Positions 48,052 through 55,422 of a stretch of 64,000 bases of DNA are shown here, piece after piece. The DNA comes from Streptomyces roseirectus (GTDB lineage Bacteria > Actinomycetota > Actinomycetes > Streptomycetales > Streptomycetaceae), in the NCBI RefSeq assembly GCF_014489635.1, contig NZ_CP060828.1, forward strand, positions 1,984,001 to 2,048,000. The letters run 5' to 3'. Numbering within the stretch: the first letter of the stretch is position 1; each line of letters opens with the position of its first letter. The notes under the pieces are model-generated. The model saw only the letters and a program-made list of their open reading frames with translations. It was not told where the DNA came from and did no database searches. The position numbers and the translations under genes were made by a program.

Positions 48052-48861
48052 TCGTGCGGGCCGTCCTCGGGGGCGGGCTGTTGATGCCGGTCGGCATGGC
48101 GATGGTGCTCGCGCCGGCCGACCGGGGGCGGTTCGGGCGGACGATGGCACTGGTCGGGCTGCCCGTCCTGGCACTGGATCTTCCTCGTCAACCTGCCCGT
48201 GGGCGCCCTGGCGTCGGGGCTCGCCGCGCGGCTGCTGGTCCCCGACGCGCCCCGCGCCGACGCCGTGCCCCAACGGGACGTGCGGGGGCTGGTGTTGCCG
48301 CCGCCGGGGTTGGCCCTGCTGCTGTTCGGGCTCGCCTGTTGGATCTGCGGCTGTTGGGGGACCGGACGTTCGCCCTCGGGATCGGGACGCTCGCGCTGTT
48401 CGCCTGCGGGTACTTCGGCTCGGCGCCGCTCGGGCCCATGTACTGGCAGGGGGTGCGGAGTTGGGGCGCGGAGCGTGGACAAAGTGTCGCCCCGCGCGAT
48501 GATCGTGTCGGGCGCGGTGCCGGCGTCGGCCGGAATGGCGGCCACCGGGACGCAGATGGGCGTCGAGGGGGTGGCCGCCTGGCGGGTGACCGCGGCGTTG
48601 GCGGTGATGGGGGTCGGGGTCAGGATGGTGATGATGCCGACGATGACCGTCGCGAGCCGGGAACTGCCCAAGGACCGGATGGGCGCGGCCAGTACGGCTC
48701 TGACGATCGATCAGCAGGTGGCGGCGTCCGTGGGGGTCAGCCCTTCGGGGTTTCGGACGGTGTTTCTGGTGGCGGCGCCGCTGTCCGCGCCGGCCGTGGT
48801 TCCGGCGCTGCGGCTGCCGGGACGGCGCGACGGTCGCGGCCCGCGCGCCGGATCGGCGTGA
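48052..48861 (+). pseudogene. DHA2-type MFS drug transporter pseudogene with several frameshifts
   Basis: Fragments of one EmrB-like transporter lie in alternating phases. The first reads VLGGGLLMPVGMAMVLAPAD, then after ~48180 IFLVNLPVGALASGLAARLL. From ~48330 comes DRTFALGIGTLALFACGYFG, and from ~48480 SPRAMIVSGAVPASAGMAAT plus PKDRMGAASTALTIDQQVAA. At least three phase changes and missing helices exclude function. Its last ~125 bp overlap the 3' end of the opposite MFS gene. Confidence 0.75.
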
Positions 48862-50053
48862 ACAGGGCCGTCCCCGCGATCAGCACGCAGCAGACCCCGG
48901 CCACCGCCGCGACCGGCGCCGTGCCGTGCCGTTCCGCGAGCCAGGTGAGGACGGCCGCCCCGATCGGCGCCGCCGAGTACTGGAGCGTCCAGAACGCGGA
49001 CGTCACCCGCCCCAGCAGGGGTTCGGGCGTCACCTCCTGACGCAGGGACACCGAGCAGGTCCCGCCGATGGCGATGGAGGCGAGGAACAGGGCGGTGAGG
49101 ACGGCGACTTGGGCGACACCGGCGAACCCGAGACCGGCCACCGCGAGGCCGGCCACCGCGACGGACGCCGTCCACACCGGCCCGAACCCGAGCCGGCGGC
49201 GCAGCCGGGCGACCAGCAGGGAGCCGGTCACCGTGCCCAGCGCGCCGACCGCCATCACCGCCCCGACGGTGCCGTTGTCACGGCCGAGGTCGTGCTTGAG
49301 GTGGTAGATCACCAAGTCGGTCAGGCCGAGGGTCATGAAACTGAACAGGCACAGCAGCACGGTGAGCGACCGCAGCACCGGATGGCGGCAGAGGAACCCC
49401 ACCCCGGCCGTCAAGTCCCGCCAGATACCGGGCCGTTCGGCGCCACGGCCGGCAACTCCCTTCAGCCGTACGGCGAAGAGGCACGCGGCGGAGACGCCGA
49501 AGCTGGCCGCGTCCACGCCCACGGCGGCGGCCGGCCCCGTCCACGCGGCGAGCGCGCCCGCGCCGAGCGGGCCGAGGACGCCCGCTGCCGCCGCCGTCGC
49601 GTTGAGCCGGCCGTTGGCCTCGGTGAGGCGGGTGGTGCCGACGAGGCCGCGGACGGCGGTGACGTAACCGACCGCGAAGAGCATGCCGATCGCCTCGCAC
49701 AGCGGCAACACGACGTACAGCAGCCAGACTTGGGGTCCCGCGAGCCACACCAGGGGGATCAGGCCGTACAGCGCCGCGCGGGCGAGGTCGCAGCCGATGA
49801 GGAGCTTGCGGCGGTCGACACGGTCGACGATCGCGCCCGCGAAGACCGCCGAGAGCACCAGGGCCGCGCCGCCCGCCGCCGTCAGCAGGCCCATGCCGGC
49901 GATCGAACCGGTGGCTTCGAGGACGAGCAGCGGGAGGGCGACGAGCGCGAAGGAGTCGCCGAGGACGGAGAGGGTCTGGGCGATCCAGAAGGTGGCGAAG
50001 TCCCGCTGTCTCCACAGGGGTTGGCCGGCGTCCGGACCGAGCTTCTGGTTCAT
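48737..50053 (-). CDS. MFS transporter, probable drug exporter
   Basis: 438 residues, about 12 TM helices. MFS_3-type landmarks are FATFWIAQTLSVLGDSFALV near the N-terminus and the loop AGAIVDRVDRRKLLIGCDLA (motif A-like DRxDRRxLL). A central repeat has GSLLVARLRRRLGFGPVWTA. The last ~40 residues are a Pro/Ala-rich tail that overlaps the DHA2 remnant on the other strand. It starts immediately after the stop of the shortened MFS gene, in an operon behind the ArsR-type regulator. Confidence 0.9.
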   Translation of the reverse strand: MNQKLGPDAGQPLWRQRDFATFWIAQTLSVLGDSFALVALPLLVLEATGSIAGMGLLTAAGGAALVLSAVFAGAIVDRVDRRKLLIGCDLARAALYGLIPLVWLAGPQVWLLYVVLPLCEAIGMLFAVGYVTAVRGLVGTTRLTEANGRLNATAAAAGVLGPLGAGALAAWTGPAAAVGVDAASFGVSAACLFAVRLKGVAGRGAERPGIWRDLTAGVGFLCRHPVLRSLTVLLCLFSFMTLGLTDLVIYHLKHDLGRDNGTVGAVMAVGALGTVTGSLLVARLRRRLGFGPVWTASVAVAGLAVAGLGFAGVAQVAVLTALFLASIAIGGTCSVSLRQEVTPEPLLGRVTSAFWTLQYSAAPIGAAVLTWLAERHGTAPVAAVAGVCCVLIAGTALFTPIRRAGRDRRAVPAAAAPEPRPARTAAPPPETPSETPKG

Positions 50054-50755
50054 TCAGCCGGCTCCCTGCATCGTTCGCGGTGTGGGGATCGCCTGCGGCT
50101 CGCGCATCCCCGGTATCGGTGAGACCAGCAGCCACAGCACCGCCAGCGCGCCCAGGGGCCGGACCCCGTGGTTGACGGTCATGTACGCCCCGGTGACCCT
50201 CGCCCGCATCCCCTCCGAAACGGCCCCCACCTGAAGGGAGTTGAGGTTCACGTCGAACAGCATGACACCGAGGAACGAGAGGAAAAGGGCGCCGGCGAGA
50301 CAGCCCGCCGCGACCATCGGCGGGCCCCCGGCCGCCGCGCACAGAGCCAACGGCAGCGGGAAGAGAACCGAGCCGATCACGACGCTCCGGCCCGCGCCGA
50401 TCCGCCGCGTCAGCGCCGGTGCGAGGAACGCGCCCACGAGCGCGCCGACCCCGAACGCCGTCCCGATGACATCCGGCGCGAGGCCCCGTTCCCGGTCGGC
50501 GAACAGCACCGGTTCCCCGAGCGCACACCGGATGACCTCCCGGATGTGCCGGCCCCCCTTCGTCGGCGGGACGAGGCGCGCGAACACGGTGGACGACGCG
50601 CCGGTGACGAGGGCGACCTGGGCGGTGGTGGTGTGGAGGGTGGTCGCGGCGGTCAGGGGGATGGCCGACTCGGATATTCGCTCGCCGAGTCGGGAGGTCG
50701 TCTGGGCGGTCCAGAGGCGACGGAAGTCGGGGTTGCGCCCCAGGAGGCCGGTCAC
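50054..50755 (-). pseudogene. MFS transporter gene with in-frame internal deletion
   Basis: Open over 233 codons but about 180 residues shorter than MFS proteins of this kind. The N-terminus is intact (RNPDFRRLWTAQTTSRLGERISESAIPLTA, first helix region to ASSTVFARLV). It then jumps to the central cytoplasmic loop (REVIRCALGEPVLFADRERG) and C-terminal helices (FGVGALVGAFLAPALTRRIG, ALFLSFLGVMLFDVNLNSLQ). Helices 3-6 are absent. Start overlaps the regulator stop by 4 bp. It may be expressed but should not transport. Confidence 0.7.
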
Positions 50756-51342
50756 TGTCCGGGGGATTCGGGAAGTTCAGGCAGGAAGTTGGTCAACAGC
50801 CTTACCTGCCTGGCGTCCTGTGGTCGCTCGTCCGGCGTGCGGTGCACGTACGGGGCGATCAGTTCCTCGAACGCGTCGCGCAGGGCGGCCAGTTCGTCCG
50901 ACGTGACGGCGATCCGTGTGTTCAGGCCGCCCGCCAGTGCGACCCACTCCGGCTCCAGTTCCGGCGCGGTCTCCTCCAGCCAGCGCAGGGGGAGTTCGGC
51001 GACGCGTGCGTAGATCTCGCCGGCGAGCAGGTGTGCGGCCGAGCGGCCCTCGCCGTCCGGCGGGACCGTGAGCCGGAAACCGCGCGCGGCCGACTCCCAC
51101 CGCCGCTCCCTGCCGTCGGTGCCGCCCTCCGCGTCCCGCACCAGCCCGAACCCGGCGAGGTGGCGCAGATGCCAGCTCGTGACGGACGGCGTCGCCCCGA
51201 CGTGCGGCGACAGTTGCGAGGCGGTGGCGGGGCCGTGGCGCTGGAGCCGTTCCAGGACGGCGAGGCGGACGGGGTGGGCCAGGGCGCGCATCGCCTTGGG
51301 GTCGGTGATCTGGAGGTCGCCGAGGCGATTTCCTGAGTCCAT
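50752..51342 (-). CDS. ArsR-type winged-helix repressor
   Basis: 196 residues. The HTH region is KAMRALAHPVRLAVLERLQRHGPATASQLSPHVGATPSVTSWHLRHLAGFGLVRDAEG (residues ~14-72), the typical ArsR/HTH_20 arrangement. The C-terminal part (LAGEIYARVAELPLRWLEET) is helical and likely for dimerisation or ligand binding. No metal-binding Cys are seen, so a drug-like ligand is more probable. It leads an operon with two MFS genes. Two palindromes upstream are its likely operators. Confidence 0.9.
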   Translation of the reverse strand: MDSGNRLGDLQITDPKAMRALAHPVRLAVLERLQRHGPATASQLSPHVGATPSVTSWHLRHLAGFGLVRDAEGGTDGRERRWESAARGFRLTVPPDGEGRSAAHLLAGEIYARVAELPLRWLEETAPELEPEWVALAGGLNTRIAVTSDELAALRDAFEELIAPYVHRTPDERPQDARQVRLLTNFLPELPESPGQ

Positions 51343-51344
51343 GG

Positions 51345-51385
51345 TCTGAGAGTGTTCTCTCAGAAACTGTGAGAGTCAACTCTCA
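51345..51385. promoter_or_regulatory. Twin palindromic operators of the ArsR-type regulator
   Basis: Site 1 is TCTGAGAG-TGTT-CTCTCAGA (51345-51364, perfect 8-bp arms), ending 3 bp before the start codon on the minus strand. Site 2 is TGAGAGT-CA-ACTCTCA (51370-51385, perfect 7-bp arms). Both fit TGAGAG-N4-CTCTCA, and their centres are 23 bp apart, about two helical turns. Repressor binding here would cover the RBS and promoter. Confidence 0.85.
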
Positions 51386-51425
51386 GGAATGTCCGGTTGC
51401 GCGGGCCTGCCGGGGCGCGTGCACC

Positions 51426-51641
51426 ATGACCTGCGTGAACACCTCCTCCGGCCGTACGGTCCAACTCGGCGAGCACCCCGTGTGGGACGCCGCCCTCGCC
51501 CTCCTCAACCGCGAGCGGGTGTACGTGGTGATGCCGGACGGCACCTGGCACGGCAACGACCTCCCGAGCGGCTGTGGGAGGTGTGGCCGGTGTGCGATAG
51601 GTGAGTCGATACCCCGTCACAGAAAGCGGCGGGAGCGGTGA
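51426..51641 (+). CDS. Doubtful 71-residue ORF, possibly a gene remnant
   Basis: ATG 51426 opens a frame reading VQLGEHPVWDAALALLNRER, then VYVVMPDGTWHGNDLPSG and a Cys-rich GCGRCGRC, ending in a basic tail. The first half looks coding, the second does not. It is divergent from the ArsR-type gene and might be the broken start of a lost gene. I do not recognise it. Confidence 0.3.
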   Translation: MTCVNTSSGRTVQLGEHPVWDAALALLNRERVYVVMPDGTWHGNDLPSGCGRCGRCAIGESIPRHRKRRER

Positions 51642-51817
51642 AAAGAGCGGAAACGGCGCGCGGCGTGGCCACCGGTTGCTCACAGTTTCCCTGCGGTTCG
51701 CTCTTGCCCCTTGTGCGCGGCACCGGTCGCCTCCAACCTGAGCATTGCTCAATTCTCTTTACGCCTCGACGCCCATCCCTTTTCCCTTTCTTTTCGTCGA
51801 CCGGAGACTCCCCCACC

Positions 51818-53137
51818 ATGAGACGCATCATCGGCACCCTCACGGCGGCCGCCCTCGGCCTCGCCGGGCTGACCGTGGCCACGGCGGCGCCCGCGCAGGC
51901 GGCGACGTCGGGGACGTTCAACGTCCTGACGTACAACGTCGCGGGCCTGCCGGAGCCCCTGAGTTCGAGCAAGCCGGCGACCAACACCCCGTTGATCTCG
52001 CCCCGGTTGGGGGCCTACGACATCGTCAACGTGCAGGAGGACTTCAACTACCACGCTGCGCTGTACGAGCGCGACGACCACCCGTACCGCACGCCGACGA
52101 GCGGCGGCGTGCCGTTCGGGGACGGGCTCAACACGCTCTCCGACCTGCCGTTCGAGGACTTCGAGCGGGTCCGCTGGAACAGCTGCACCGGCACCAACTG
52201 CCTGACCCCGAAGGGCTTTTCGCTGGCCCGGGTGCGGCTCGCGGAGGGCGCCTTCGTGGACCTCTACAACGTCCACACCAACGCGGACTCCACCGAGGAC
52301 GCGCTCGCCGCGCGGCGCGCCAACATCACGCAGCTCTCCGACTTCATCCGGGCCAACTCGGCGGGCAACGCGGTGATCGTGATGGGCGACACGAACACGC
52401 GCTACACCCGCAGCGGGGACAACATCCGCACGCTGACCTCGGTGAACGGCCTCACCGACGCGTGGGTCCAGCTCGTCAGGGGCGGGACGGCGCCGACGCA
52501 GGGCGCGGACGCGCTGGTCTGCCCGACGAGCGCGCCGCCGAACACCTGCGAGGTCGTCGACAAGGTCCTGTACCGCGGCAGCAAGCTGATCGACCTCTCG
52601 GCGACCCGCTACAACAACGACTGGGCGAAATTCCTCGACTCCGCCGGCGGCAACCTCTCCGACCACTTCCCGCACGCCGTCGACTTCACGTACACCCTCA
52701 ACTCGGCAGTCCGGGCAAGCGACTTCTTCGGCGGTCCGCACGGCACGGCCTTCAACGACGCGGACGATCTGCCGGCCGCGCCCGCGCCCCGCACGCTCAC
52801 CCTGCGCGGCGACGCCCGCCTCGACGCCCTCTCCCTGACCCACGCGGACGGCACCGCCCTCACGCACGGCGGCACCGGCGGCACGGCGACGTCCCTCACG
52901 CTCACGGCGGGCGAACACCTCACCTCCGTCAAGCTGACACAGGGTCAGAAGGACGGCCACACGCGGATCTTCTCCGCCGACTTCGGTACGGACAAGGGGC
53001 GTTCCCTCTCCGCCGGGACAGCGACCTCGGACACCCGGACCTTCACCGCGCCGGCCGGGTGGCAGATCGTCGGCTTCACCGGGCGGGCCGGGGCCGAGGT
53101 GGACAAGCTGGGGGTGCTGTACGCGCCGATCAAGTGA
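51818..53137 (+). CDS. Secreted endonuclease/exonuclease/phosphatase-fold protein with jacalin-like domain
   Basis: 439 residues from ATG 51818 (GGAG 11 nt upstream). The signal peptide is RRIIGTLTAAALGLAGLTVA, cleaved near AQA-AT. The catalytic EEP fold has the landmarks FNVLTYNVAGLPE, DIVNVQEDFN (metal-binding Glu), LYNVHTNAD, AVIVMGDTNTRY (GDTN) and NLSDHFPHAVDF (terminal SDH). These match sphingomyelinase/DNase I-type phosphodiesterases. The last ~125 residues are jacalin-like (ARLDALSLTHADGTALTHGG, REWQ-like WQIVGFTGRAGAEVDKLGVL). It may be an extracellular phosphodiesterase acting on lipids or nucleic acids of other cells. Confidence 0.87.
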   Translation: MRRIIGTLTAAALGLAGLTVATAAPAQAATSGTFNVLTYNVAGLPEPLSSSKPATNTPLISPRLGAYDIVNVQEDFNYHAALYERDDHPYRTPTSGGVPFGDGLNTLSDLPFEDFERVRWNSCTGTNCLTPKGFSLARVRLAEGAFVDLYNVHTNADSTEDALAARRANITQLSDFIRANSAGNAVIVMGDTNTRYTRSGDNIRTLTSVNGLTDAWVQLVRGGTAPTQGADALVCPTSAPPNTCEVVDKVLYRGSKLIDLSATRYNNDWAKFLDSAGGNLSDHFPHAVDFTYTLNSAVRASDFFGGPHGTAFNDADDLPAAPAPRTLTLRGDARLDALSLTHADGTALTHGGTGGTATSLTLTAGEHLTSVKLTQGQKDGHTRIFSADFGTDKGRSLSAGTATSDTRTFTAPAGWQIVGFTGRAGAEVDKLGVLYAPIK

Positions 53138-53187
53138 GGCGCGGAGTCGTCGGCCTGAGGGGGCGCGGGCGGCGGACGGGATCGCCG

Positions 53188-53450
53188 TGAGCGGCCGGGG
53201 ACCTGGGCGGCGCGAGCAGCCGGGGACCTGGAGGGCGCGAGCGGCCGAGGACCTCGGCGGCGCGAGCAGCCGGGGACCTGGAGGGCGCGAGCGGCCGAGG
53301 ACCTCGGCGGCGCGAGCAGCCGGGGACCTGGAGGGCGCGAGCGGCCGAGGACCTCGGCGGCGCGAGCAGCCGGGGACCTGGGCGGCGCGAGCGGCCGAGG
53401 ACCTCGGCGGCGCGAGCGGCCGGGAGCCTGGGCGGCGTGAGCCGTCGTGG
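53188..53450. repeat. Non-coding 25-bp minisatellite with 50-bp higher order
   Basis: From 53201 about nine to ten 25-bp units follow head to tail, based on acct(c/g)ggcggcgcgagc plus (a/g)gccg(g/a)gg. Two variants alternate (one with ggagggcgcgagcgg, one with cggcggcgcgagcag), giving an exact 50-bp period over part of the array. As 25 is not a multiple of 3, each unit changes phase and the open frames across it are artefacts. A shorter 9-bp run (ggcgtcccc) follows at about 53650-53685. Confidence 0.85.
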
Positions 53451-53690
53451 GTCGGCGCGGGCGGCCGAGGGGTGCCTCAGCCTCGGTGAGCCCGACGCGA
53501 GCTGTCGCGGACGGCCGGGAGTCGCCGTGAACCGCCGCGCCCCCTGGTGAACCGCCGTGAGCTGCGGCGAGCCGGCGCGGTGTCTTCGTCCTCGGCGCCC
53601 TGAGGGAGTCCCCGGCACCCCCGGCGTCCTGAGGGTGTCCCCGGCGCTCCCGGCGTCCCCGGCGTCCCCGGCGTCCCCGGGAGCCTAGGT

Positions 53691-53712
53691 GTCCTAGGAT
53701 CCCGCCTAGGAC
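53691..53712. promoter_or_regulatory. Palindromic operator upstream of tetR-type gene
   Basis: GTCCTAGG-N6-CCTAGGAC, perfect 8-bp arms, ends 17 bp before the GTG start. A third CCTAGG lies just upstream (53684-53689). The placement predicts autorepression by the TetR protein. Confidence 0.75.
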
Positions 53713-53729
53713 ATGGACGGAGGTGCCGC

Positions 53730-54308
53730 GTGGCGCGTGCGGGGATCACGGTCGACCGGCTCGTGGAGGCCGCCGCCGAGCTGGCCGACGAGGTGGGGTT
53801 CGAGAACGTCACCCTGTCCGCGCTGGCCCGGCGGTTCGGCGTCAAGGACGCGAGCCTCTACTCGCACGTCAAGAACCTCCAGGAACTGCGCACCCGCCTC
53901 GCGTTCCTGGCCGGCGCCGAGATGATCGACCTCATCGCGACGGCGGTCGCGGGGCGCGCCGGCAAGGACGCACTGGTCGCGTTCGCGGACGCCTACCGCG
54001 CGTACGCCCGGCGCCACCCCGGCCGCTACGCCGCCACCCAGATCCGCGTCGACCAGGACCTCGTCGCCCAGGCCCCCGCCCTGCGCCGCACCGCCGACAT
54101 CACCTACGGCATGCTCCGCGCGTACGGCCTCGAAGAGCCCGACCTCACCGACGCCGTCCGCCTCCTGCGCAGCACCTTCCACGGCTACTGCGTCCTGGAG
54201 GCGTCCGGCGGCTTCGGCGCCTCCCGCGACGTCCAGGAATCCTGGGACCGAGCGGTCGCCGCACTCCACTCGGCCCTGGTCAACTGGCCCCGCAGAGAGG
54301 ACCGTTAG
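53730..54308 (+). CDS. TetR-family regulator with WHG-type C-terminal domain
   Basis: 192 residues, GTG start with GGAGG 6 nt upstream. The HTH is VEAAAELADEVGFENVTLSA, LARRFGVKDASLYSHVKNLQEL (residues ~10-50). The C-terminal part has AYRAYARRHPGRYAATQIRV and LRSTFHGYCVLEASGGFGAS, the pattern of the TetR_C_33/WHG group (GYxxLExxGGFG). The likely operator is the CCTAGG palindrome upstream. The neighbouring VOC gene is broken, so its target may be lost or elsewhere. Confidence 0.92.
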   Translation: MARAGITVDRLVEAAAELADEVGFENVTLSALARRFGVKDASLYSHVKNLQELRTRLAFLAGAEMIDLIATAVAGRAGKDALVAFADAYRAYARRHPGRYAATQIRVDQDLVAQAPALRRTADITYGMLRAYGLEEPDLTDAVRLLRSTFHGYCVLEASGGFGASRDVQESWDRAVAALHSALVNWPRREDR

Positions 54309-54314
54309 CGTTCC

Positions 54315-54521
54315 TCACACCACCCGTTCGGCCGCGCTGCGCTCCACACGGAACTCGTTGCCCTCGGGAACGGCGATGAAGAGGACCCCGGCGCCTTCGA
54401 TGAGGGCTTCGGGGTCACCGGGACGGCACTCCTCGTGGACGGGTTGGCCGAGGACCTGGGACCAGAAGCTGGCGAGGGCGTAGGCGTCATGGCAGTCGAT
54501 TCTCACACCGGCGACAGCCAC
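54315..54521 (-). pseudogene. VOC/glyoxalase-family gene with in-frame internal deletion
   Basis: 68 codons from GTG 54521. The N-terminal VOC module is normal (AVAGVRIDCHDAYALASFWSQ, then VLGQPVHEE and LLFIAVPEG-like VLFIAVPEG). It then joins directly to the last strand, NEFRVERSAAERVV, normally found at the end of a ~120-residue protein as DPEGNEFxVER. Both sides of the junction would carry PEG, so recombination between short repeats may have deleted ~50 codons. Family members need the lost metal-binding half. Confidence 0.75.
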
Positions 54522-54534
54522 CGCCGGGTCGGGA

Positions 54535-55422
54535 TCACCAAGTGGGCCGACGGGCCTCGCCGTTCACCCCGCCCGGTACAGGGCGCCCCACCGCCAGCAA
54601 CCGGTCCCGCAGCATCTCCGAGAGTTCCTGCCGTTCCTGCTGGGTGAGCGTGCCGAGCAGGCCCGCCATGTCCTCCTGCCAGTTCCCTTCCGGGCGTAGG
54701 AGTTTCTGGTGGCTGACCGACCACTCCAGCACCCGCCCGACCTCTTCCGGTCGGCGCGCCAGCCAGAGCGCGGCCAATGATGCCGGGCCGTCACGCAGGA
54801 CGCGCAGGCAGAAGTCGTATTCTTCGCGCGGGAGTACGGACCAGGAGTGCGCCGGAATCTGGCCGGGCTGCCCCAGGCTCAGTTCACCGGAGCCCTCGGC
54901 GCCGTACACGTCCACGAGACGGTAGGTCAGACCGACGTCGTCCAACATGAAGGAGTCGGCGGCCAGTTGGTGCATCACGCTCGCCGCGCTCACGTCGGAC
55001 TCGCCGGAACCGGCCAGCGCGCGCAGTCGCCGGTCGAGGTCGGCGCGTACGGCGCTCCAGCCCTCCTTCGTGCCCGAGCGCACGGTCCGCGCGGGGTCGT
55101 GGACCCACCACAGCACCCTGGCGTCCACCGACTCCGCGCCGTACATCGTGGGCAACGTGACGCGCCTGGTGCCGAGTTGTTCGTCGAGACGGACGTGGAA
55201 CGCCGCGTCGTACCGGCCCAGCAGGGACGGCGCCGGTTCTTCGGTGATGCGGCTGAGTTCGTCGACGGGGGTCGACTTCCGGTGCGGGGCGCCCAGTACG
55301 CGGTATCTGTGGTCGGGTGTCCTCAGGACGAGCGCCCGGTCCCGCCGTCCGGACCAGCGCTGGCCGAGGAGTTCGCGCCAGGGGGAACGGGGGGCGACGG
55401 TGTAGACGGGGGTGTCGGTCAT
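54535..55422 (-). CDS. Unrecognised protein, last gene of the cyclase/NTPase cassette
   Basis: 295 residues, ATG 55422 overlapping the NTPase stop by 4 bp. No TM helix, signal peptide or familiar motif. The N-terminal half is beta-rich (PVYTVAPRSPWRELLGQRWS, RALVLRTPDHRYRVLGAPHR, RYDAAFHVRLDEQLGTRRVT). The C-terminal half is helical and acidic (EEYDFCLRVLRDGPASLAAL, WQEDMAGLLGTLTQQERQEL). Translational coupling to the NTPase indicates a shared task. It could be an effector, adaptor or immunity-type protein; the sequence alone does not decide. Confidence 0.8.
   Translation of the reverse strand: MTDTPVYTVAPRSPWRELLGQRWSGRRDRALVLRTPDHRYRVLGAPHRKSTPVDELSRITEEPAPSLLGRYDAAFHVRLDEQLGTRRVTLPTMYGAESVDARVLWWVHDPARTVRSGTKEGWSAVRADLDRRLRALAGSGESDVSAASVMHQLAADSFMLDDVGLTYRLVDVYGAEGSGELSLGQPGQIPAHSWSVLPREEYDFCLRVLRDGPASLAALWLARRPEEVGRVLEWSVSHQKLLRPEGNWQEDMAGLLGTLTQQERQELSEMLRDRLLAVGRPVPGGVNGEARRPTW

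Noticed and set aside
53201..53450. CRISPR array
   Set aside because: The 25-bp units are contiguous, with no unique spacers, and no cas genes are present.
53187..53489. Repeat-containing 100-residue protein across the minisatellite
   Set aside because: The 25-bp unit shifts phase each time, there is no RBS, and the product has no consistent composition.
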